Of a stretch of DNA of 64,000 bases, positions 54,699-64,000 are shown in pieces; the stretch's first letter is position 1, and the number at the start of each line of letters is the position of its first letter. The notes below the pieces were generated by a model, which did no database searches, was not told where the DNA came from, and saw nothing but the letters and a program-made list of their open reading frames with translations. The translations under genes were made by a program, and so were the position numbers. Source of the DNA: Pyrenophora tritici-repentis (Eukaryota; Ascomycota; Dothideomycetes; Pleosporales; Pleosporaceae); NCBI RefSeq assembly GCF_003171515.1, contig NC_089393.1, forward strand, positions 2,170,001-2,234,000, read 5' to 3'.

Positions 54699-57600
54699 AT
54701 GGCTCCATTGATACAGGATGGCATCGGTGCAACTGGAGTGACTTCAATGCAGAGTGCATACCACAACAGCCCGAGCCAGTTCCACATACACAGCGATGGC
54801 GAGATCCGAGAGAAGATCTCTGACCATCGTTCGGAAGCCACAGAGCACCCAGCCCATGGCACACTGGAAGACGCTATGGAGCCCATAGCCATAGTTGGTA
54901 TGTCAGCAAAACTTCCGCAGAGTGCAACGTCTCCCGAAGCCTTCTGGAAGTTGCTGGAGGAGGGACGGTCTGCCATGACAGAAGTGCCATCAGATCGCTT
55001 CAACATTGATGCTTTCTACCACCCCAACGGAGACAGGCTCAATACTCTGAACGTCCGCGGTGGCCACTTTCTCCAAAGCGATCTCGCAGAATTCGATGCG
55101 CCTTTCTTCTCGATACCCAAGACGGAAGCCGAGTCGCTGGATCCACAGCAACGTGGTCTCCTGGAAAGCACATACCATGCTCTGGAAAACGCAGGTATCC
55201 CCCTAAAAGAAGCTGGGGGTAGTAAGACAGGAGTCTTTGTTGGATGTTTTGCGAAGGAGTACGACACGATATTCTCGCGCGATACAGATCTACAACCCAA
55301 ATACCAAGCCTCTGGAACAGGCTCGGCTATGCTTGCAAATCGTCTAAGTTGGTTCTACGACCTGAGGGGCCCTAGTATCACTCTGGACACAGCCTGTTCC
55401 AGCAGCCTCAACGCACTTCACTTGGCGTGTCAGAGTATCCGCGCTAAAGAATCAACGATGGTAAGTCTATGAAGTTCTTTGCCCCTACGTTCTTTCTGGC
55501 GAATCCAAGCAAGTAGTGTTTCGAGGATACTGTACAGATTTATTGACAAGGTAGAATTCTGTGTCCCAGTCGTGTTTTTGCATAACGTGTTTTAGCCTCG
55601 GTGTCTCTATTTCGAGTAACAAGTACCACACACTAGAACTATGCTGACTCAACTAGGCCATAGTTGCTGGATGTAACGTTATACTGAACCCGGATACAAT
55701 TATGATGTCACTATCTAATCTCCAATTCCTGTCTCCGGATAGTCTTTGCTACAGCTTTGATCACAGAGCCAACGGGTACTCCCGAGGCGAAGGCTTTGGG
55801 GTCATAGTGCTGAAGCCTCTCTCGCAAGCTTTGTCAAACAACGATACCATACGTGCAGTAATTCGAGCATCAAGTTCCAACCAGGATGGTCGCACCCCAG
55901 GAATCACACAGCCTAGTGGAGATGCACAGGCACTTCTTATCCAAGAAACATACGAAAAGGCAGGCTTGGATCTGGGGACTACCAGGTTCTTCGAGGCCCA
56001 CGGTACTGGTACACAGATCGGTGACACGACAGAAGCTGCGGCCATACATTCAGTGTTTGGGAAGTACAGGAGTCCCGAAGAGCCGCTCATCGTCGGGGCA
56101 GTCAAGTCTAATATTGGTCATCTCGAGGGTGCGAGTGGACTTGCCAGTATCATCAAAACGGTACTGGCTTTAGAGAAGGGTGTGATTCCACCCAATACCA
56201 ACTTTGAGAAGCCCAATCCTCGTATCCCAGTACATGAGTGGAACATCAAGGCGAGTCCTACAGGATCCGCTCCAAAGGCTATGACTAACAAGTGTGCAGT
56301 TTCCAACAGAAAATATTCCATGGCCCTCAAAGGGTCTTCGAAGGGCATCTGTCAACTCCTTTGGTTACGGTGGAGCTAATGCACATGTCATTTTAGACGA
56401 TGCATATCACTATCTAAAAGTTCGTGGACTTCAAGGTCGCCATCGAACAGCAGTACCAAGAGATCCTAGGACACAAAGCGCTAGGTCCCTCATTCGGCAC
56501 TGGTCGGCATATCCCCAACCCAAGCTACTTGTTTGGTCTGCTGCGGATGAGCAGGGGCCACAAAGATATGTGGAAGCTCTTAAGGCACATCTTTCCGAGA
56601 CCAAAGGAGCGGATCATGCTTATATCGTTGACCTCGCGTATACACTGGCTTCGAAACGGAGTCGGTTACCATGGAAGAGCTTTTTGAGGTTAGATTCGAC
56701 TACACTGTCCTCCACAGATCTATGGAGGCAGTGTTCGAAGCCAGTCCGCTCTTCCGGAAACGCTCCAGGCCTTGCATTTGTCTTCACTGGACAAGGCGCT
56801 ACCTGGTACGGGATGGGCCGTGAGCTTCTAGCAGAACCTGTCTTCCAAGAGAGTTTGCAGCAATCCGATGCATACCTGCGCAAGCTTGGCTCCAAGTGGT
56901 CCTTGATCGGAGAGCTCCAGCAGGATGAAACCTGCTCCAGAGTGAAAGATGCAAGGTATTCACAACCACTCACTACGGCGATTCAGATCGCGCTTTTGAG
57001 ACTGTTGGAGAGCTGGAATATACGACCACTTGCCGTAGTAGGTCACTCTTCTGGAGAAATAGCGGCAGCATATTGCATAGGCGCGATATCGCACAGACAC
57101 GCGATTGCAGCAGCTTATTATCGTGGAACGCTCTCAGCCGAACTAGCCGCAGCATTGACTGACACGCCAGAGACTATGATGGCGGTTGCACTGTCACCAG
57201 AGGAAACTAGCAAGCACATACATATGACACAATCATACGGCTCTGTCTGCATCTCATGTGTAAACAGTCCGAAGAACGTCACAGTTTCGGGAAGTGTTTC
57301 AGCAATCGAAGCCATGCGATCTAACCTGGATACAGAGGGCGTCTTTGCCAGGCGTCTAGATATCAAAGTTGCATACCATTCGCCCACAATGCAGAGGTTA
57401 GCTTTAAGCTATCTGGAGCTTCTACAAAGTCTCGATACGCATGATCCAGAGACGCCTAAAGATACTGGTGTGATAATGTTTTCGTCTGTAACTGGTACAC
57501 TCATCTCGCACAAAGACGTACGCCGTGCTGAGTATTGGGTCGAGAACATGGTCTCCAGGGTCGAATTCTCCAGTGCATTATCCGCCATGCACAAGTACGT

Positions 57601-60600
57601 CAGTGCCACCGATTGTATTGTAGAATTAGGACCGACTGGAGCGCTGAGACGGTCTGTGCTCGAAACTCTAGGTAAAGTGCTTTACGAATCCGCTTTGAAA
57701 GTCGACCGCCCCGCATACGAGACTATCCTGGGTCTTGTGGGTGACCTGTGGAGTCGGGGCGTGCCCGTCGACCTCATGGCAGTCAACGGCTTGACTGAGT
57801 CGAATGCTCAAATGCTGACTGATCTACCCTCTTATCCATTCAACCACTCTCACAGATACTGGTACGAGAGTAGAATCAGCAAGAATTTTAGGTTCCGCAA
57901 ACATGCGAGCCATGAGCTCCTTGGCACCCAGGCGATGGACTGGAATCCGTTGGAAGCAAAATGGCGGCACATCATCGACGCCAAGGAAAATCCATGGATC
58001 AAAGACCACGGTTTCAACGGATCACAGATCTATCCCGCGGCTGGTATGGTCATCATGGCTATTGAGGCTGCTAGGCAAGTGACTAAGAGCGACGGGCGCA
58101 CGATAACCGGCTTTCGTATAAAGAACGTCTCGTTCGTCAAAGCTCTGGTCCTATCGGATAAAGACGAGACTCTCGAGACACACTTCTATCTGCGCCCTCA
58201 GGAAGCCGCTCGAGATACTTTTGGTGAATGGTTCGATTTCCGCCTGTGTTCGCTCAGCAACGAAGAGGGCTGGGTTGAGAATTGCCGAGGCACGATCATC
58301 ATCGAAACAGAAGAAGAGGTCGTAGAAGTCGATGAAGGCCTCGAGGCAGCCGAAATGCGTCACTCAATACTGCAAAGTCATGCGCGTACCTTGTCCAGCT
58401 GTAAATCAGGCGTCTCTTCGAAGCAGATGTATGAGAACCTGGCTACCTTTGGCTTTGAATTCGGGCCTACATTCCAAACTCTGAAGAATATAGGTTTCAG
58501 TGAGCAAGGTTACGCTTCTGCCTGTATCGACACGCGCGAGTGGCAAACCAAAGTGCCGTCTATCGCATCCAAGATCCAGAGCCATCTCATCCATCCCACA
58601 GCTTTGGACGCGGTTTTCCACCTCACAGTCACCGCTATTTCCAGAGGTGGGTGGAAACCCATACCGACCATGGTACCGACATATCTCCACGAGCTGTGGA
58701 TTTCAAGTAAACTGCTGCATGATCCAGATGCGTCATCGCTCCAGATATGCTCCGAGTCGCTATCACGCGGTCTCAGAGATGCTGATTTCAACATGACCGC
58801 TGTTGATGATCGGAGTGGAGACCTTGTCATTACCGCTAGCCAGTACCGTGCCACAGCGATCAGCTCCGTCGATATGAATGCCCCAGGCGTGTCTTCTTGG
58901 CGGAGACTTTGCTTCAAGCCGGAATGGAAGATGGACATTGCGACCGCAGACAACGACGCAGTCTCGCGTTACTGCAACAGTGCAGCAGATTCTGTGGATG
59001 TGCACTCTCAAGCATCCGTTGACGATGCTGAGCTGGTATGCATCTACTTCATGCGTCAAACACTCGAAGCCGGGTGTACTCGCCACGTATCCCAGCCCCA
59101 TTTGCAAAAGTACGTGGACTGGATCAGACATTACCCGCAGGAAGACTGCGCACAGGCTGTATCGAGCTCCGAGAAGATGCAACGGATGCTAAACGACCAG
59201 TCTTACGCCGATTCTGTGATATTGCAACTGGAAGCCAGCGGCCCGGAGGGTAAGGTCTACGTCACCATCGGCAAGATGCTTTCCGCCGTACTCCAGGATG
59301 AAGTTGATGTTCTTGAACTACTCTTTGGGGGCGGACTCTTGCAACAATTCTATAGTGGGAAAGCCTTTACAGCCAACTACGAGCGCATGCGGGCTTACGT
59401 TGACCTCATGGCTCATAAAAACCCCAACATGTCCGTTCTGGAGATAGGTGCGGGGACGGGTGGTGCAACTGCCGCTGTTTTACAAGCACTGGGACCATCG
59501 AACCCAAGCGATGAGAACAGTACTCCGCGATTCCAAGAGTATGCGTACACGGATATATCTGCTGGTTTCTTTGAGGAAGCAAAGATCCGCTTCAAGGACC
59601 ATACAAGTCGTCTAGCCTTCAAGACTTTGGACATTGAAAAAGAGCCGCAAGCACAGGGTTTCGAGGAGGCAAAGTACGATCTGATCGTCGCATCATGTGT
59701 CTTGCATGCCACAGCCGATATCCAACAAACGTTACAACATACACAGTCTCTCCTGAAGCCCGGAGGAAAGCTCTTGCTCTTCGAACCCTGCCAGCTATCA
59801 TGTGCGCGACTGTCCTTTGTGTTTGGTCTGCTGCCAGGCTGGTGGCTGTCAAAGGAGCAACATCGTCGCTGGGGTCCGCTACTGAGAGATGAACAGTGGG
59901 ACGAATCTTTGCGCAGTTGTGGCTTCTCTGGTAATGATCTTTGCTTGCGCGATCAGGAGGGTCCGCAACACACATTCAGCGTGATGGTTTCCTCCAAGAC
60001 GGTTCCTTCTGCAGTAAACGGCGCTTCAGCAAGGATAAGTATTATTGTCGTCGATACCCACTCACAGATGCAGATGATGGTAGCAGAAAGTCTCCAAGCC
60101 TCTGCTCACACAATGGCGGGCTTGGACTGCACAGTTATGTCACTGCAGGATATTGCCACTTCTAGCATGGAGAGCTACTTTTGTATATCACTTCTGGAGC
60201 TTGAAACGCCTTGTCTATGGCAGATAGGCAGTGAAGGATATGCCAGCCTCCAACATCTCGTCAAGAACTTTAGGTGCGTCCTGTGGGTAACCGGCGACCC
60301 CACTCAGGACCCCCGTATGGGAGTTGCGACAGGCTTCGCCAGGTCTATGTGTTCCGAAAATGATGCTCTCGATTTCATCTCACTCGCACTCCGAAATCTA
60401 TCGAGAAAAGAAGATGTGGTCTCGACAATCTTGAAAGTAGTGCAATCATCCCTCAGATCACCAGATGGTCAATGTGAGCAGGAATACCAGGAAGATGATG
60501 GCTTGCTCCACATTAACCGAATCATTGAGTCCAACGATGTCAGCAATGTTGTACACAAGCAAGCTGTACCGCAGAAGGCCGAGCTACATCTTTTTGGAAC

Positions 60601-62831
60601 TGATCGAACCCGGCCTCTCTCACTTAACACGGCATCGCCAGGATTGCTCTCCGCTCTGCAATTCGTCGATAGCCCCTTCAAATCAGAGCTAGAGGCCGAT
60701 GAGATCGAAGTCGCTGTGAAAGCAGTGGGTATCAATTTCAAGGACGTGATGATTGCGCTAGGACAGATACCCGATGCCTCCCTAGGCCAAGAGTGCTCTG
60801 GGGTGGTAACCGCTGTTGGCGCTGCAGTACACGACAGCGAATTCCGTGTGGGAGATCGCGTCTGCTGCGTGACTCGAGGCGCGTTCAGAAATCTTGCCCG
60901 AGCACATCGATTTGCGATATCAAAAATACCCGACGAAATGTCTTTCGCCACCGCTGCTGCGATACCAGTGGCCTTCTGTACTGCATGGTATTCGCTCGTT
61001 CATCTAGGTCGTCTACAGGCAGGCGAAACTATCTTGATCCATGCGGCAGCAGGGGGAGTTGGCCAAGCTGCTATACAACTTGCAAAGGCGGCTTCTGCAG
61101 AGATATATGTCACTGTCAGCAGCAATGAGAAGAAGCGGCTGTTGATGGAACTATATGGCATCCCTGCCGACCATATCTTCTCCAGTCGCCACATCTCCTT
61201 CGCCCAAGGCTTGAAACGCATGACAAAAGGTCGCGGAGTGGACGTTGTCTTGAACTCACTTTCGGGAGAATTTCTCAAAGCCTCCGTCGATTGCGTGGCT
61301 CCTTTAGGTCGCTTTGTCGAAATCGGAAAGAAAGACATGTACTTTCGTTCACAGATGTCAATGTCGCCTTTCCTACAAGGCATATCTTTTTTGGCTGTCG
61401 ATCTGGGGGTGATCGCTGACAGGGCGAAGCCCCTGATGAAGGAGTTACTAAATCGGGTCATGGGATATTTCACCAAGCAAAAGAATACGATGCAGCCCCC
61501 GCAACCCTTGACGGTCTTCTCCGGCTCCCAATTGGAAGAAGCATTTCGGACTCTGCAAAGTGGCCGCAACTCTGGAAAGGCAGTGATAGCGTTCAGTCCC
61601 GAGGACCTGGTTCCAATCGTGCCGACTTCGAGACCAGGGTGGTCATTCGCCTCAGATGCCACTTATGTTATTGCTGGTGGAAGCGGTGGGCTGGGCAGAA
61701 GCATGGCGCGATACATGGCCACGCATGGGGCAAAGCACATCCTGCTCTTGTCGCGATCCGGTTCAGATTCGCCGCAGGTCTCTGAACTTATTCGAGAGCT
61801 ACAGCAAGACGGCGTTACAGTAGTTGCGCCATCATGCGACGTTAGCGATGCGCATGCCTTGGAAACCGTAATTCATGACTTGCACGACCAAATGCCGCCT
61901 ATCCAAGGATGTATTCAAGGGTCTATGGTATTAAGGGTGAGTAGGCTGACTTTAGCTTTACCATGCATTTTGCTGACCTATCACGCAGGACGGACTTTTC
62001 GAGAACATGTCTCACGACAACTTCCTCGCCGCCTTACGACCGAAGATCCAGGGTACCTGGAATCTACACAACTCGCTCCCAAGCGGAATGGACTTTTTCG
62101 TTCTCCTTTCCTCGACCGGTGGTGTTTTCGGTAGCCGTGGTCAAAGCAACTACGCAGCTGGCAGCACCTATCAAGATGCGTTCGCAAAGTATCGCGTATC
62201 CCTCGGAGAGAAATGCATTTCGCTCGATCTTGGTCTGATGCTCGCCGTTGGATTCGCCGCCGAAAGGCAACACATCACCGATTCACTGCGGACCGTAGGG
62301 TACGAAGGCATCCACGAAATCGAATTTCACGCAATGTTGGATCACTTCTGCAATCCAGATCTTCCACTCCAAGACCCAACCAAGGCGCAAATCGTCACTG
62401 GCGTTGCGACGCCGGCGTCGCTAGCCGCCAAGGGGCTCGGTGAAATCTTCTGGATGTCCAAGCCCATCTTCCAAAGCCTCCGTCAAATGGACCGACAGTT
62501 CTCTGTATCGAGGACTGTCAGGGAAGAGGGTGCAAATTACCGAGCACAAATCGAACAAGCAATGTCTCAACAAGGCGCCGGACACATTATCGCGCTCGCA
62601 CTCGTAAGAAAGCTATCCGCAGCTCTTAACATGCCCATCGCCGATATTGAAGTGGAGAAGCCGGTATACGCGTATGGTGTTGATTCCTTGGTCGCAGTGG
62701 AGATTCGCTATTGGTTTTTGAAAGAGTTCAAGGCCCAGATCGCTGTGTTTGAGATTATTCGGAGCGAAAGCATTGAGAAACTGTGTCTTCTCGTCGCTTC
62801 CAAGACACAGTATCAGCAAAGATGGAACTAG
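54699..62831 (+). CDS. Highly reducing polyketide synthase, KS-AT-DH-cMT-ER-KR-ACP
   Basis: This is an iterative type I synthase predicted to build a reduced, C-methylated polyketide from malonyl-CoA. Four exons, 54699-55460, 55657-56250, 56300-61936 and 61989-62831, give 2611 aa. The KS domain (about 60-480) has Cys233 (DTACSSS) and the His motifs EAHGTGT and KSNIGHLEGASG. The AT has Ser702 (GHSSGE). The DH has HELLG and His1022 in DHGFNGSQIYP, with ALDAVFH. The methyltransferase has the SAM motif EIGAGTGG near 1500 and IVASCVLHAT. The ER has NADPH loop HAAAGGVGQAA near 2033. The KR has GGSGGLG near 2245. The ACP has Ser2564 (YGVDSLVAVEIR). Every catalytic motif looks intact, so all steps could work. 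There is no thioesterase or reductase, so release needs a partner. Intron 1 is long (196 nt). Intron 2 (56251-56299) has a GC donor. Confidence 0.95.
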
Positions 62832-64000
62832 AAAGGGGGAGGCGATGATGGCATAATGATCAAGTGTCGAGGTGGTTGGCATGGACGACGCGTTGGGCTT
62901 AGAGGTGTTAAAGGCTAGGCGTCGTCGCGTACATGCCACGCCCTGACATCCCAGATACCATCTCCAGTAATTAGACGTCTCTTATTCAAGAACCACTACA
63001 TGCTGAGAACTGGAGTGACTAGAGAAGTAATGTACACATGGGGAAGCGCATGTTTGATGGTGCAGATGCCTGTCGCGGTTCAGTTCCGAATTCCGCTTAT
63101 ATAATCTATGGGCCCTGGGCTAGCGCTTCCCCGCCGCTGTCCTTGCGGATCAGCTACACTTTTCTAGCTTTCCCATCAACCACATGTTCTGCTAGTTCTA
63201 AGGGCCCTTGATACACTATTCTATCTGTATGAAAATCTTACACATTCATTGCGCGAGATGACATTTGTCAGGACATACCAGAAGTATAGCCTGCGTCCGG
63301 TGAGCCTTTTCAGCGTGTATACTGCTGACACGCATCGATGAACTGCCTTCTTAGGACCGACGTGTTTGCGTTCCATGCAACCGTAGACATGAAGCCGTTC
63401 TGCCGCTGGTCATTGCACCAGCTGAGAATAGCCGCAGCGCCGAAATTCAACTCCATCTTACGCCCTACTTTCCCGATCGCCAGTTCATTACTGGTACCAC
63501 GTACACAGCCTTTTCGAAAATTCTCGGAACGATTACCTCCTGTTGGTATCATCCCGCACACAGGCAACTGAAGTCGAGTATCACACCCTCGCATACAAGT
63601 GGCCAAATCGCACTGCACTCGATCAGATCTACCAATTGCCCTTATTTCATTACTGAAAAGGGGATAGTTGGTGTTTAATGAAGGCTACGGAACTCAGAGG
63701 TCAGATGTACCTGGCATAAGGAACTTGCATATCTCTAATACATGGCCGATTAGACATGTAAAATCGGACAAAGCCATCTGGACGAATCTTAGACGAGCCG
63801 GACAATCTATCGGACGTACGTACCGCCGTACTTTGTGTTGTTCTCAACCCGTTTCTCTACGAAGACATGGGTGATTTTACCCGTCACACTGATCAATTGT
63901 GGACGGGCCGAGCATGTCACTCAACGGGACAGCTTACATCAGCCATATCCGACACTCCCGCACGTGCAACTCCAGTTGCAACCTGCCTTCGGGAACGTGA
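62832..64000. other. Right-hand flank of the synthase, no gene seen
   Basis: Short frames (for example 63338-63571 plus, 63310-63618 minus) overlap each other and have no domain. The cluster, if it continues rightwards, does so beyond the window. Confidence 0.5.

Noticed and set aside
47006..62831. Alternapyrone-type or depudecin-type cluster
   Set aside because: Those clusters carry several P450s, or a transporter and regulator, that are absent here. Similarity is limited to having a reducing synthase and flavoenzymes.
63310..63618. Small frames at the right end
   Set aside because: Plus and minus frames overlap, with no domain and no splice support.

Overview
The window is nuclear DNA of a filamentous ascomycete. 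The evidence is short spliceosomal introns (about 45-65 nt, with branch sites such as CTAAC or CTAAT), typically fungal protein families, a Fot1/Pogo-type transposon and an iterative type I polyketide synthase. The gene set fits a Dothideomycete (Pleosporales-like), but the species cannot be named from the sequence. All exon models below were built by hand, and each spliced coding length was checked to be a multiple of three.

Region by region. 1.4-17.8 kb is a housekeeping block on the + strand: HDA1-type histone deacetylase, a cupredoxin-like secreted or membrane protein, a PHO80-like cyclin, an unrecognised 795-aa protein and a Vid28/Gid5-like armadillo protein. 18.2-23.0 kb has no host gene. 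It holds a degenerate satellite-like array with periods of about 40-44, 80 and 160 bp, split by a 1.86-kb Fot1/Pogo element with perfect 55-bp inverted repeats. 23.2-38.5 kb is again housekeeping: coproporphyrinogen oxidase, ATG8, a 68-aa Nce101-like protein, an unrecognised 714-aa protein, a Gyp7-type Rab-GAP, an Mso1-like protein, a DUF3632 protein, an unrecognised 471-aa acidic protein and a DUF2011 protein. 39.0-42.6 kb encodes a GAF-type hybrid histidine kinase, followed by a small MITE and a secreted haem peroxidase (43.3-44.3 kb).

47.0-62.8 kb is the accessory part: a flavin monooxygenase of the Baeyer-Villiger type, a secreted berberine-bridge-type FAD oxidase, a Sat4-like seven-helix membrane protein and a 2611-aa highly reducing polyketide synthase (KS-AT-DH-cMT-ER-KR-ACP). 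The last two are divergent over a 1.33-kb intergenic region. Together they look like a compact secondary-metabolite cluster in which the synthase makes a C-methylated reduced chain and the two flavoenzymes oxidise it. No transporter, transcription factor, P450 or releasing enzyme is visible, so the cluster may be incomplete here. I do not recognise the product.

The most unusual signals are the nested-period satellite carrying a young transposon, the polyketide cluster, two GC-AG introns, an 11-nt microexon, a two-copy MITE family, and several terminal exons that single-ORF reading would miss.
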